Assembly: GCA_003482905.1 (NCBI GenBank)
Contig: DMXM01000034.1
Location: 26,458-83,198, forward strand
DNA length: 56,741 nt
Direction: 5' to 3'
DNA from: Elusimicrobiota bacterium
GTDB lineage: Bacteria; Elusimicrobiota; Elusimicrobia; Elusimicrobiales; UBA9959
Part shown: positions 24,664-33,033 of the stretch, one piece after another
How positions within the stretch are numbered: position 1 is the stretch's first letter
Layout of the letters: each line of letters opens with the position of its first letter
Notes under the pieces: generated by a model
Told to the model about the DNA's origin: nothing
Databases searched by the model: none
What the model saw: the letters and a program-made list of their open reading frames with translations, nothing else
Translations under genes and position numbers: made by a program

Positions 24664-25536
24664 GTGAATTTTCAGGACATCATTTTAAAACTTAACCAGT
24701 ACTGGGCGCGCCAGGGCTGCGCCATCATCCAGCCTTACGACCTTGAAAAGGGCGCCGGAACTTTTAATCCGGCCACTTTCTTCGGCTCGCTCACTTCCAA
24801 GCCCACCAGTGTGGCTTATGTGGAGCCCTGCCGCCGCCCCGCCGACGGACGCTACGGTGAGAACCCCAACCGCAACGGCAAGTATTTTCAGTATCAGGTC
24901 ATAATAAAGCCGCCGCTGGAGAACATACAGCAGGTCTACCTGGATTCCCTCAAGGCCATGGGCCTGGACCACACCGAACATGACATCCGCTGGATAGAGG
25001 ATGACTGGGAATCCCCCACCCTGGGCGCCTCGGGCGTGGGCTGGGAAGTCTGGATGGACGGCATGGAGATAACGCAGTTCACCTATTTTCAGCAGATGGC
25101 CTCTTACGAGCTCAACCCCATAGCCGTGGAGATAACCTACGGCCTGGAACGCCTGGCCATGTTCGTGCAGAAGAAAAAAAGCATTTCAGAGATCAAGTGG
25201 ACCGACCGCCTGACTTACGGAGAGGTTTACAAAGGCCAGGAGGAGCAGTTCTCCCACTACAACTTCGAGGAAGCCCACGTCGGCAATCTCCGCTCCGACT
25301 TCGACCACTGGGAGAAAGAGGTTTTCCGCGTGGCGGAAAAGGGCTACTACCTGCCGGCTTTCGACCTGGTGATGAAATGCTCCCAGAACTTCAACCTGCT
25401 CGACGCGCGCGGCGCCATCTCCGTGTCCGAGCGCGCGGTGCTTATAAAGCGCATCCGCGACATGGCCAAGGCCTGCGCCTCTTCCTATGTGGAGATCAAC
25501 GAGCCTTCCGAGAAGAAGGAACCCTCCAATGTCTAA
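24664..25536 (+). CDS. glyQ: Glycyl-tRNA synthetase alpha subunit
   Basis: Catalytic class II subunit of the heterotetrameric (alpha2beta2) bacterial GlyRS, charging tRNA-Gly. The 290-residue protein starts at a GTG (NFQDIILKLNQYWARQGC) with GGAGG 6 nt upstream. It carries the family blocks PATFFGSLT, AYVEPCRRPADGRYGENPNR, WEVWMDGMEITQFTYFQQ and ERLAMFVQ. The stop overlaps the glyS start by 8 nt. Confidence 0.96.
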   Translation: MNFQDIILKLNQYWARQGCAIIQPYDLEKGAGTFNPATFFGSLTSKPTSVAYVEPCRRPADGRYGENPNRNGKYFQYQVIIKPPLENIQQVYLDSLKAMGLDHTEHDIRWIEDDWESPTLGASGVGWEVWMDGMEITQFTYFQQMASYELNPIAVEITYGLERLAMFVQKKKSISEIKWTDRLTYGEVYKGQEEQFSHYNFEEAHVGNLRSDFDHWEKEVFRVAEKGYYLPAFDLVMKCSQNFNLLDARGAISVSERAVLIKRIRDMAKACASSYVEINEPSEKKEPSNV

Positions 25537-27616
25537 TCCCTCCAGACGCGACGCACTGCTTGAGATACGCATAGAGAATATCCCCGCCCGCTTCGTAACC
25601 TCGGCGGAAGAGCAGCTTAAGAGATACGCGGTGGAAATGCTGGCCGCGGCCAGCCTGCCCTGCGAAGGAATGGAGGCCTATGGCACCTACAAGCGCCTGG
25701 TGCTCCACCTTACGGGCGTCCCCGCCAAGACCGAGGAGAAGACGCAGAAAGCCTACGGCCCCGCCGCCCGCCTGCTTAAAGATGAGAAAGGCAATTTCAC
25801 GCCGCAGGCGGCCGGCTTCGCCCGGTCGCGCGGCACCACGCCGGACAAGCTGGGCGTGGAGACCGTTCCCAACAAGGGAGAGGTGCTGGTGTACGAAACA
25901 AAGATCCCCGGCCGCGCTTCTGTAAAAGCGCTGGCCGAGATCTTCCCCCAGATCATTTCAAAACTCCAGTTCCCCAAGAACATGGTGTGGGAAGCCACGC
26001 GTTTCCGCTTCGCCCGGCCTATCCGCAGCGTGCTCGCGCTCTACGGCGACAAGCCGGTGGCGTTCTCCGTGGCCGGAATAAAGTCCGGCCGGATCACCGT
26101 GGGTTTAAGCGCCAAGGCCTCGCGCCAGCTCAAGGTAGCTTCCGCCGAGAAATATTTCAAGGCGCTGGAGCACGCCAACGTCATAGTGAAGGACGCCGAG
26201 CGGCTAGAGACGCTTAAGCGCGAACTGGAACGCCTTTCCAAACGCATGAAGCTGGAAGTCGAGGCCGACGCCGAGCTGCTGGCTGAGAACCTTTACCTGG
26301 TGGAATACCCGGTCTGCGTGGTGGCGGGCTACTCGCAGGATTTCCTGAAGCTGCCGCACGAGCTGGTGCATCTGGTGATGAAGAAGCAGCTGAAGTTCTT
26401 TACCGTCGCGAACGCGAAGGGCGAACTGCAGCCTTATTTCGTGGGCATCCGCGACGGCGTGTCAAAAGGACAGCGCAACGTGGAGGACGGTTTTAAGAAC
26501 GTGCTGGAGGCCCGCTTCCGCGACGCCATCTTCTTCTACACCCGCGACCTGGCAATCCCGCTGGCCGATTTCAAGGCCAAGCTCGGGGACATCACGTTCC
26601 AGGCGAAACTGGGTACGATGGCGGACAAGACCGCCAGGGTGGAAAAGCTGGCCGCCTGGCTTTGCGATAATTGCGGGACGGCCCTTAATAAGGAAGACGT
26701 CGCGGCCGCGGCCCCGCACGTTTATTCCGATCTCACCAGCAACCTGGTGCGCGAATTCACGGAACTTCAGGGCGTGATGGGCTACTACTACGCCAGGAAC
26801 GCCGGCATGAGCGAAAAAGTCTCCCGTGCCGTCGGAGAATTCTATTGGCCCGTGTCGGCCAAGTCCCCCCTGCCGTCCTCTAAGGAGGGCTGCCTTGTGT
26901 CCCTCGCCGGCAAGCTGGACACGCTGGCTTCGGACTTCGCGCTGGACCAGATCCCCACCGGCAGCGCCGACCCGCACGGCCTGCGCCGGGCAGCGCTGGG
27001 CCTGGTGCGCATAATAATAGAGAACGGCTTCAGGCTGAACCTTAAGGCCGCCGTCGCCGCCGCTTTCGGCGGGCTGCCCGCGGCGGCGGATTCCCGCGCC
27101 GTTGAGCCGCTGCTGGATTTCATCTGGCAGCGCGCCGAGGTTGTTTTTACGGAGGCCGGCTACCGCTTCGACGAGGTCAAGGCCGTGCGCGAGTTCTTCA
27201 TGGCCGGCGGCGACCTGCTGGACTGCCGGGACCGGGTGAAGGACATAAACGCCCTGCGCGGCAACCCCGACTTCGCCGCCATAGCCATGGCTTTCAAGCG
27301 CGGCAAGAACATCCTGCGCCAAGCCAAAGCCCCGCTCAGCGGCGCGCCTGAAGAGAATCTCTTCGAAAGGGACGAGGAACGGGCTCTGTACGGCGACATC
27401 AAGGCCATGTCCGGCAGACTCTCCGCCCACGTGGCCAACCGCGACTATGCCAAAGGCCTTTCCGAGCTGCTCTCCATAAAAGGCAGCCTGGATAATTTCT
27501 TCGAGAAGGTGATGGTGATGGCCGAGGACCCCAAAGTGCGCGACAACCGCCTGAACCTGATCAAGTCTCTAGTGACCCTGTTCGAAGGCGTCGCCGACCT
27601 GTCCCAACTCCAATAG
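25529..27616 (+). CDS. glyS: Glycyl-tRNA synthetase beta subunit
   Basis: tRNA-binding subunit of alpha2beta2 GlyRS, 695 residues. It starts MSNPSRRDALLEIRIENIPA; the upstream frame extension of 14 codons lies wholly inside glyQ. Recognisable blocks are the early LVLHLTGVP and FPKNMVW, VMKKQLKFFTV, GIRDGVSKGQRNV, the HD-like LAGKLDTLASDF segment, and the C-terminal anticodon-binding ALYGDIKAMS to KVMVMAEDPKVRDNRLNLI. AAGGA lies before the ATG inside the glyQ end. It is the last gene before a convergent junction. Confidence 0.96.
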   Translation: MSNPSRRDALLEIRIENIPARFVTSAEEQLKRYAVEMLAAASLPCEGMEAYGTYKRLVLHLTGVPAKTEEKTQKAYGPAARLLKDEKGNFTPQAAGFARSRGTTPDKLGVETVPNKGEVLVYETKIPGRASVKALAEIFPQIISKLQFPKNMVWEATRFRFARPIRSVLALYGDKPVAFSVAGIKSGRITVGLSAKASRQLKVASAEKYFKALEHANVIVKDAERLETLKRELERLSKRMKLEVEADAELLAENLYLVEYPVCVVAGYSQDFLKLPHELVHLVMKKQLKFFTVANAKGELQPYFVGIRDGVSKGQRNVEDGFKNVLEARFRDAIFFYTRDLAIPLADFKAKLGDITFQAKLGTMADKTARVEKLAAWLCDNCGTALNKEDVAAAAPHVYSDLTSNLVREFTELQGVMGYYYARNAGMSEKVSRAVGEFYWPVSAKSPLPSSKEGCLVSLAGKLDTLASDFALDQIPTGSADPHGLRRAALGLVRIIIENGFRLNLKAAVAAAFGGLPAAADSRAVEPLLDFIWQRAEVVFTEAGYRFDEVKAVREFFMAGGDLLDCRDRVKDINALRGNPDFAAIAMAFKRGKNILRQAKAPLSGAPEENLFERDEERALYGDIKAMSGRLSAHVANRDYAKGLSELLSIKGSLDNFFEKVMVMAEDPKVRDNRLNLIKSLVTLFEGVADLSQLQ

Positions 27617-27663
27617 CCCACCGGTCCCTTGAATCAGTGGCGCAGAATCGCGTGTCCACTCGT

Positions 27664-27799
27664 GGGCTGACCGGGGGCAGGTGCCGCACTCCTGGCTAAC
27701 TGCAAGGGAAACCGTTGCGCGGTTTCCCCCCCACCTTGGGAAATTATGGTGGGGCCCCCCCTTCCCCAAAGTCGCGCGGCACCTGCCCCCGGTCAGCCC
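27664..27799. repeat. Structured palindromic element with perfect 24-bp terminal inverted repeat
   Basis: Lies 47 nt after glyS. Arms 27664-27687 and 27776-27799 (GGGCTGACCGGGGG...TGCCGC and its complement) match at all 24 positions. The 88-nt interior holds two further hairpins: GGGAAACC/GGTTTCCC (27706-27728) and CCCCACC/GGTGGGG (27727-27754). The whole folds as a multi-branched structure with a very stable outer stem. It has no coding potential. It could be a bidirectional terminator for the convergent glyS and outer-membrane protein genes, a structured RNA, or a small non-autonomous mobile element. Confidence 0.75.
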
Positions 27800-27822
27800 C
27801 CTCCGATAAAAATATCCTTGGA

Positions 27823-27978
27823 GCGGGCGCCGGGTGGGTGGATAAGCAAAACCCTCTCGGAGGCCGAGCCTTGCGTAAGCGGCGCGTGGAGCGCAGCGAC
27901 ACTTTCTTGCCCGAGAGCGGGAGGCGCGGCCACGGTGTGGCCGACGCCGTTTTTGCGTTCCACCCACCCGGCGCCCGC
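27823..27978 (-). repeat. Structured 3' repeat, copy R1 (after the outer-membrane protein gene)
   Basis: A 156-nt element read on the minus strand, starting 5 nt after the stop of the outer-membrane protein gene. Terminal arms 27823-27842 and 27959-27978 (GCGGGCGCCGGGTGGGTGGA and complement) are perfect over 20 bp. Inside are the family boxes shared with copies at 47679 and 52468: GGAACGCAAAA, CACACCGTG and TTTTGCTTATCC. The hairpin at 27927-27943 is CGGCCAC-loop-GTGGCCG. The gap 27617-27983 is filled by this element and the 24-bp palindromic element; I see no gene in it. Confidence 0.8.
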
Positions 27979-27983
27979 GAACC

Positions 27984-29339
27984 CTAGAATGGATACCCTA
28001 TGCGGATGATGGCGTTGGTGCCTTCGGAACCGTAGGCGAAGTCCACCGTGGCCACCAACTGAGGCCGGATGACCAGCCGCGCGGAAATGCCCGGGCCGTA
28101 TTTCAGGTCCCGCAGCCGGAAAGCCGACACCTTGGGGAACACGGTGCCCACGTCGAGGAACGGCGCTATTTCAGTTTCGCTTATGAACTTGTAGAAAGGC
28201 GTCTTGGAAAGCGTTATCCTCTCCTCAACGGTAAAAACGAATTTCCCGCGGTCGGTAAAGCGGCCGTCGCCCGCCATGCGCAGGCCCGTGCTTTCGCCCA
28301 GCTGCGGCATGGCGTAGAACGGCAGGGCGTCGCCGCGCTGGAACTGGAGCAGGTAATGCATGGCCGTCACAAAGCGGCCCTCTTCCTTATAGTTGAAGTA
28401 GTTCTTCATCTGGAAGGAGTAGGTGCGGTACTCGTAGTCCGACCCCAGCTTCTTGTTGGAATAGAGTACGGCGGCGCTGGCGTAGGTGCCTATCTTGGGC
28501 AGGGACGGGTGGTCGGTGTTGTCGTAGACCAGGGAGAAGCGGTTGGTAAGGAAGTAATTGCGGTTGGCGGCTTCCGGGTAGACCGCCGGGAAGATATCCT
28601 TCAGCTGGCCGTTGTCCACCGGGCCTTCGCCCACCCGTTTGGCGAAGTAGGCGCTGTTGACGTTGACGAACACTTCCTTCACCAGCGGCACGTCCAGGAT
28701 CATTTCCCCGCCGGTCATCGCCAGCGAGTAATTGGCCTTGTCCCCGCGCTGGGAGTTTATGCCGAAGCCGTAGAACGACGGCTTGCCGGTAACCCAGTGC
28801 TTGGCTTCCACGCTGAGGCGCAGGCTGGTGGAGAAAAGCTGCGGCGTATAATAGTAAGCCATCAGTTCGCGTTCAACGCGCTCGGACCGCGAGGCGCGCA
28901 GGATGAAATAACGCTTTTCGTCCGGAAAAATATAATGCCTGTAGGTGAGGGTGGTGCGGAGGTTCTCGTTGTAGTTCACCGACGGCACGATAACCGACTT
29001 TATATCGTTGGTGGTCTTGTTCCTGACGGCTATCACCGGCATTATCCCGAAGCTGGGGCCGAGGTCCTTGCTGGAATCCACTACGGGGAAAGGAATGATG
29101 GGCCCGTTGGCGGTATCGATGGTGATGGCGCTCAGGATCTTCGCCAGCAGGCCTTCCTTGGGGACCGGGCGGCTGACCGTCTTCATGATGTCTTCTTTTG
29201 TTTTCGCTTCCGGCTTTACCAGTTCTTCCTTGGCCTTGGGCCCTGGTTTGGCGAGCTTGCGCTTCTTCAACGGCTGGGCCTGGGCTGCGGCGCAGAAAAG
29301 TAGGAGTGACAGGAATATTATCGCAAGGCGCTTTGACAT
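27984..29339 (-). CDS. Outer-membrane beta-barrel protein (BamA/Omp85 surface-antigen-like)
   Basis: A 451-residue exported protein with a clear signal peptide (LAIIFLSLLLFCAAAQAQ), a Lys/Pro-rich segment (about 22-60), and then a long run of alternating aromatic and polar strands ending in a terminal Phe (IRIGYPF), the outer-membrane C-terminal signature. The last quarter (RDLKYGPGISARLVIRPQLV, VDFAYGSEG) resembles the Omp85/surface-antigen barrel end (PF01103). There are no recognisable POTRA domains, so it is not BamA itself. A role as a porin-like or patatin-associated barrel is open. It follows nadE by 6 nt and may be co-transcribed with it. Confidence 0.75.
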   Translation of the reverse strand: MSKRLAIIFLSLLLFCAAAQAQPLKKRKLAKPGPKAKEELVKPEAKTKEDIMKTVSRPVPKEGLLAKILSAITIDTANGPIIPFPVVDSSKDLGPSFGIMPVIAVRNKTTNDIKSVIVPSVNYNENLRTTLTYRHYIFPDEKRYFILRASRSERVERELMAYYYTPQLFSTSLRLSVEAKHWVTGKPSFYGFGINSQRGDKANYSLAMTGGEMILDVPLVKEVFVNVNSAYFAKRVGEGPVDNGQLKDIFPAVYPEAANRNYFLTNRFSLVYDNTDHPSLPKIGTYASAAVLYSNKKLGSDYEYRTYSFQMKNYFNYKEEGRFVTAMHYLLQFQRGDALPFYAMPQLGESTGLRMAGDGRFTDRGKFVFTVEERITLSKTPFYKFISETEIAPFLDVGTVFPKVSAFRLRDLKYGPGISARLVIRPQLVATVDFAYGSEGTNAIIRIGYPF

Positions 29340-29345
29340 GAGGTG

Positions 29346-30995
29346 CTATTTAAGGAAGCCCAGTTTTTTAACTAGCGGCATCTTTCTGCCGTAGCCGAAC
29401 GACTTTTCCGTGACCTTGAGCCCTATCGGGAGCTGCTTGCGCTTATATTCGTTGGCCTCCACGCGCCTGAGCACCGAAATCACCAGGTCCCGCTTGAAGC
29501 CTCTGCGGATTATTTCAGCGGGCCCGCGGTTCTCCTCCAGGTAGAGGCGGATTATTTCGTCGAGGGTTTCGTAAGGCGGGAGGTCGTCCTGATCTTTCTG
29601 GCCGGGTTTCAGCTCGGCCGTGGGGGGCCGCTTTATCACGGCCTCGGGGATGACTTCTCCGGCAGAGTTCATATGCGCGGCCAGTTTGTAAACTTCAGTC
29701 TTAAAAAGGTCCGCTATCGGGCCCAAGGCGCCTGCCGTGTCCCCGTAAAGAGTGCAGTAGCCGACGGCTATCTCCGACTTGTTGCCGGTGGTCAGGGCCA
29801 GCCAATTGTTGGAGTTCGCCAGCGCCATCAGTATGCTGCCGCGGGCGCGGGACTGCAGGTTCTGCATGGTCAGGCTTACCTCCCCAGCGGGGTCGTCTTC
29901 TCCGAGCTCCTTAAGGAATGAGTCGTAGATATTCTTGATCGGTATGGTCCTGGTCTTTATGCCGAGATTGCGGGCTATCGCCAGCGCGTCGGCCGTGCTC
30001 TGGCCGGAAGTGTAGGCGGAGGGCATAAGCACGCCGGTGACGTTCTCCGGGCCAAGCGCGTCCGCCGCCAGGGCTGCTACCACCGCCGAATCTATGCCGC
30101 CGCTCAACCCCAGCACGGCGCTCTTAAATCCCATTTTATGGAAATAATCCCGTATCCCCAGCGTCAGGGCCGCGCGGACCTCGGCTATCCCCTCGTGCAG
30201 GGCCGGGGCGGCGCGCGCCGGCGCTGGCGCCGCCGTGTCTACCAGCAGCAGGTCCTCTTCGAAGGCCTTGCCCTGCGCGGAGATCACCCCCGAAGGCAGC
30301 AGGGCGAAACTGTTGCCGTCGAAAACAAGTTCGTCGTTGGCCCCCGCCTGGTTGACGTAAATTATGTGGGTCTTCGTCTTTTTAGCCAGGCCGGAAAGTA
30401 TGGCGCGGCGCCTGGCGCCTTTGCCCCGGTAAAAAGGCGAGGCCGAGATGTTTATGATAATGGACGCCTTGCCCGCGCACAGCGTTTTTACGGGGTTGTT
30501 GCGGTAGAGCAGGCGGCTGGGCAGCAGCGCGGTTTCCGCCCAGATGTCCTCGCAGACGGTCAGGCCTATCAGGGCGCCCTTGAACTTCACCGGGAGATTT
30601 TCCGCCGCCGGTTCGAAATAGCGGGCCTCGTCGAAAATGTCGTAAGTGGGCAGCAGGGATTTGGCCCGCTTCGCGGCGATCTTCCCCCCGTGCAACAGGG
30701 CTATGGAGTTCAGCAGCGCCTTTCCCTTAGCCGCCGGGTTGCGGTCTACGAAGCCCACCGCCAGTGCGGTTTTAAATTTTAAGCCGGCCAGGCGTTTTAG
30801 CGCCTTGAGGTTTTCGTCTATAAAATCTTCTTTTACCACCAGGTCCAGCGGCGGGTAGCCGGTCAGCGCCAGTTCCGGGAACACCACCAGGTCCGCGCCC
30901 AGCGCTTCGGCGCGCCGCGCGAAAGCCTCCACCAGCGCGGCGTTGCCGGCGATGTCCCCCACCCTCGGGTTTATCTGGGCTATGGCGATCTTCAT
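29346..30995 (-). CDS. nadE: Glutamine-dependent NAD+ synthetase
   Basis: Final step of NAD synthesis: amidation of nicotinate adenine dinucleotide using glutamine and ATP. The 549-residue protein is a fusion. The N-terminal nitrilase-type glutaminase (about 1-260) has Glu in FPELALTGYPP, Lys in KSLLPTYDIFDE and Cys in GLTVCEDIWAE. The C-terminal ATP-pyrophosphatase (about 280-549) has the P-loop LGLSGGIDSAVVAALAADAL. The ATG has no ribosome site; a TATAAT box ends 7 nt upstream, suggesting a leaderless transcript. It is divergent from rpsB. Confidence 0.95.
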   Translation of the reverse strand: MKIAIAQINPRVGDIAGNAALVEAFARRAEALGADLVVFPELALTGYPPLDLVVKEDFIDENLKALKRLAGLKFKTALAVGFVDRNPAAKGKALLNSIALLHGGKIAAKRAKSLLPTYDIFDEARYFEPAAENLPVKFKGALIGLTVCEDIWAETALLPSRLLYRNNPVKTLCAGKASIIINISASPFYRGKGARRRAILSGLAKKTKTHIIYVNQAGANDELVFDGNSFALLPSGVISAQGKAFEEDLLLVDTAAPAPARAAPALHEGIAEVRAALTLGIRDYFHKMGFKSAVLGLSGGIDSAVVAALAADALGPENVTGVLMPSAYTSGQSTADALAIARNLGIKTRTIPIKNIYDSFLKELGEDDPAGEVSLTMQNLQSRARGSILMALANSNNWLALTTGNKSEIAVGYCTLYGDTAGALGPIADLFKTEVYKLAAHMNSAGEVIPEAVIKRPPTAELKPGQKDQDDLPPYETLDEIIRLYLEENRGPAEIIRRGFKRDLVISVLRRVEANEYKRKQLPIGLKVTEKSFGYGRKMPLVKKLGFLK

Positions 30996-31002
30996 ACGGT
31001 CT

Positions 31003-31011
31003 ATTATAGCA
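31003..31011 (-). promoter_or_regulatory. Extended -10 promoter of nadE, apparently leaderless
   Basis: Minus strand TGC-TATAAT (31003-31011) is a perfect extended -10. It ends 7 nt before the nadE ATG, so the start of transcription should coincide with the start codon. No -35 match is seen. Confidence 0.65.
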
Positions 31012-31058
31012 AATGGGAAAATGACGGCTTCCCCCGGTTTCCGCCGGCGTTCTTCCGG

Positions 31059-31088
31059 TTGAAAGAGGCGGGGCGGATATGATAGTAT
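31059..31088 (+). promoter_or_regulatory. rpsB-tsf promoter
   Basis: TTGAAA (31059-31064) and TAGTAT (31083-31088) are spaced by 18 nt, about 75 nt upstream of rpsB. An alternative -10 is the overlapping TATAAG (31086-31091). Confidence 0.55.
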
Positions 31089-31102
31089 AAGAACGTTGAA
31101 AT

Positions 31103-31121
31103 CCTGCCCCTAGAGGGCGGG
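31103..31121 (+). promoter_or_regulatory. Hairpin in the rpsB leader
   Basis: CCTGCCC (31103-31109) pairs with GGGCGGG (31115-31121) around a 5-nt loop, in the transcribed leader of rpsB. Ribosomal protein S2 autoregulates its mRNA through leader structures in other bacteria; a role here is inference from position only. Confidence 0.35.
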
Positions 31122-31161
31122 AAAAGAAACGAAACGTATAAAGCCACGGAGGACAGTAAAA

Positions 31162-31983
31162 ATGTTGAACATATCCATGAAAAGCATGTTGGAAGCCGGA
31201 GTCCATTTCGGTCATCAGACCTACAGGTGGAACCCCAAGATGGCCCGCTATATATTCGGCGAACGTAACGGCATCCACATCCTGGATCTGCAGAAGACCG
31301 TCAAAGAAATAAAGAAAGCCTACACTTTTGTGAAGGATTCCGCCAAAGCCGGCAAGACTTTCCTTTTCGTCGGCACCAAGAAGCAGGCGAAAGAGATAAT
31401 CCGCGAGGAAGCCATCCGCGCCGACGTCTCATGCGTGCACGAGAAGTGGCTGGGCGGCACGCTCACCAACTTCGAAACCCTGCGCAAGTCCCTCAAGCGC
31501 CTGGAAGAGCTCGAGAAATTCGAGGCCGATGGCCTGTTCAAGGTAATGTCCAAGAAAGAGGTTTCCCGCCTGAGCAAGGAAAAAGCCCGCCTGGTCAAAC
31601 TGCTGAGCGGCATCCGCAACATGCGCAACCTCCCCGACATCATGTTCATAGTGGACCCGGTCAACGAGGCCAACGCCCTGAAGGAAGCCCACAAGCTCCG
31701 CATTCCCATAGTCGGCGTTTCCGACACCAACTGCGACCCGGACCAGCTTGACTGGCCCATCCCCGGCAACGACGACGCCGCCCGCTCCATAAGGCTTTTC
31801 TGCGCCACCATAGCTGACGCCGTGATAGACGGCCGCGCCGAGGCCGAGGCCGAGAAGGCCGCCGCCCACCAGGTGTCCCAGGACGCCGCCGCCGTTGAGG
31901 CAGGTGAAGTCGAGGCTTACGCGCAGCAGCAGGCCGTAGAAGAGGCCCCCGTCGCGGAAGAGCCCGTCAGAACCGAAGAGTAA
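31162..31983 (+). CDS. rpsB: Ribosomal protein uS2
   Basis: A 273-residue small-subunit protein with the family blocks MLEAGVHFGHQTYRWNPKM, FVGTKKQAKEIIREEA, WLGGTLTNFETLRKS, LPDIMFIVDPVNEANAL and the GVSDTNCDPD site. It is about 30 residues longer than E. coli S2 because of an Ala/Glu/Val-rich acidic tail (about 240-273). A GGAGGA site precedes the ATG. It is the first gene of the rpsB-tsf-pyrH run. Confidence 0.96.
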   Translation: MLNISMKSMLEAGVHFGHQTYRWNPKMARYIFGERNGIHILDLQKTVKEIKKAYTFVKDSAKAGKTFLFVGTKKQAKEIIREEAIRADVSCVHEKWLGGTLTNFETLRKSLKRLEELEKFEADGLFKVMSKKEVSRLSKEKARLVKLLSGIRNMRNLPDIMFIVDPVNEANALKEAHKLRIPIVGVSDTNCDPDQLDWPIPGNDDAARSIRLFCATIADAVIDGRAEAEAEKAAAHQVSQDAAAVEAGEVEAYAQQQAVEEAPVAEEPVRTEE

Positions 31984-32000
31984 TTCTTTTTTTGAATTCG

Positions 32001-32035
32001 GGGGCGCGGGCTGTTACGCCGGCGCCCCTTTTCTT
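32001..32035 (+). terminator. Intrinsic terminator/attenuator between rpsB and tsf
   Basis: GGGGCGC-G-GGC (32001-32011), a 6-nt loop, and GCC-G-GCGCCCC (32018-32028) form a ten-pair stem with a single G-G mismatch, followed by TTTTCTT. It lies 18 nt after the rpsB stop and 24 nt before tsf, so it should reduce tsf expression relative to rpsB, as the comparable attenuator does in E. coli. Confidence 0.75.
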
Positions 32036-32058
32036 AACCACTAAGGAGAACACAAATT

Positions 32059-32964
32059 ATGGCAGCAATCACCAGCGAACAGGTAATGACACTCAGGGCC
32101 CAGACCGGCGCGGGCATGATGGCCTGCAAGGGCGCCCTTACCGAGACCGGCGGCGATATCGCCAAAGCCGTGGACCTTCTACGCAAGAAGGGCCTGGCGG
32201 GCCTGGCCAAGCGCGCCGGCTGCGCCATGAAGGAAGGCGTAGTCGCGGCCAAGACCTCCGCCGACGGCAAAACCGTTTCCCTGCTCGAGATCAACTGCGA
32301 AACGGACTTCGTGGCCAAGAACCCCGACGTGGTGGGTTTCGCCTCCACCCTCGCCGCCGACATGCTTTCCGACGCCTCAATGGCCAACCCGGCCGAGAAT
32401 GAAAAGGCCAAGGAGCGCCTGCAGGCGTTGGCTATGAAGATGGGCGAGAATATGCAGATCCGCCGCGGCGTGGTCTATACCGCCGGCGCCAACACCGTTT
32501 CCAATTTCTACGTGCACTCCGACAGCCGCAAGGGCGCCATAGTGGAGCTGTCCTTCGACGGGGACGTCGCCGCCGCCAAGCCCGAGCTGGAAAACCTGGC
32601 CCGGGAGCTGGGCATGCAGAGCGTGGCCATGAGTCCCAAGTTCCTCAGGCGCGAGGAAGTGGCCGCCGACGTGGTAGCCAAAGAACGCGAGATCTACAAG
32701 GCCAAGATGGAGCAGGACGAAGCCGCCGCCAAAGCCCTCTCCGCCGAGACCGGTAAGCCCTATAAGCCGAAGGCGCCCGAAGTCATCGAGAAGATGCTGG
32801 AAGGCCGCGTAGGCAAGTTCTTCCAGGAATCCTGCCTGCTCGAACAAGCCTCCATCCGCGACTCCAAGCTGAGCGTCAGCCAGGCGGTAAAGAACCTTGG
32901 CGCCAAACTGGGCGGCAACGTCTCGGTTACGCGCTTCAGCTGTTTCCTTGTCGGCATAGAGTAA
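32059..32964 (+). CDS. tsf: Elongation factor Ts
   Basis: Guanine nucleotide exchange factor for EF-Tu, 301 residues. The N-terminal UBA-like domain (EQVMTLRAQTGAGMMACKGA, then VDLLRKKGLAGLAKRAG) and the conserved INCETDFVAKN segment are diagnostic. The core region with VVYTAGANTVSNFYVHSDSR and the C-terminal QESCLLEQ segment, usually QPFVKD-like, complete the fold. An AAGGAGAA site lies upstream. Transcription is probably partly attenuated by the hairpin before it. Confidence 0.95.
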   Translation: MAAITSEQVMTLRAQTGAGMMACKGALTETGGDIAKAVDLLRKKGLAGLAKRAGCAMKEGVVAAKTSADGKTVSLLEINCETDFVAKNPDVVGFASTLAADMLSDASMANPAENEKAKERLQALAMKMGENMQIRRGVVYTAGANTVSNFYVHSDSRKGAIVELSFDGDVAAAKPELENLARELGMQSVAMSPKFLRREEVAADVVAKEREIYKAKMEQDEAAAKALSAETGKPYKPKAPEVIEKMLEGRVGKFFQESCLLEQASIRDSKLSVSQAVKNLGAKLGGNVSVTRFSCFLVGIE

Positions 32965-33033
32965 TATACCTTGCAAACGCCGCCGCGGGCCTGCCACGGC
33001 CCCGGCGGCGCACCTTATCTGCGCTGGAGGTTT

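Noticed and set aside
27569..27987. Short overlapping frames in the glyS/outer-membrane protein junction
   Set aside because: All lie across the two palindromic elements; their residues simply reflect the inverted repeats.
27984..29339. BamA itself
   Set aside because: The barrel end is Omp85-like, but no POTRA repeats are visible and the protein is about half the length of BamA.
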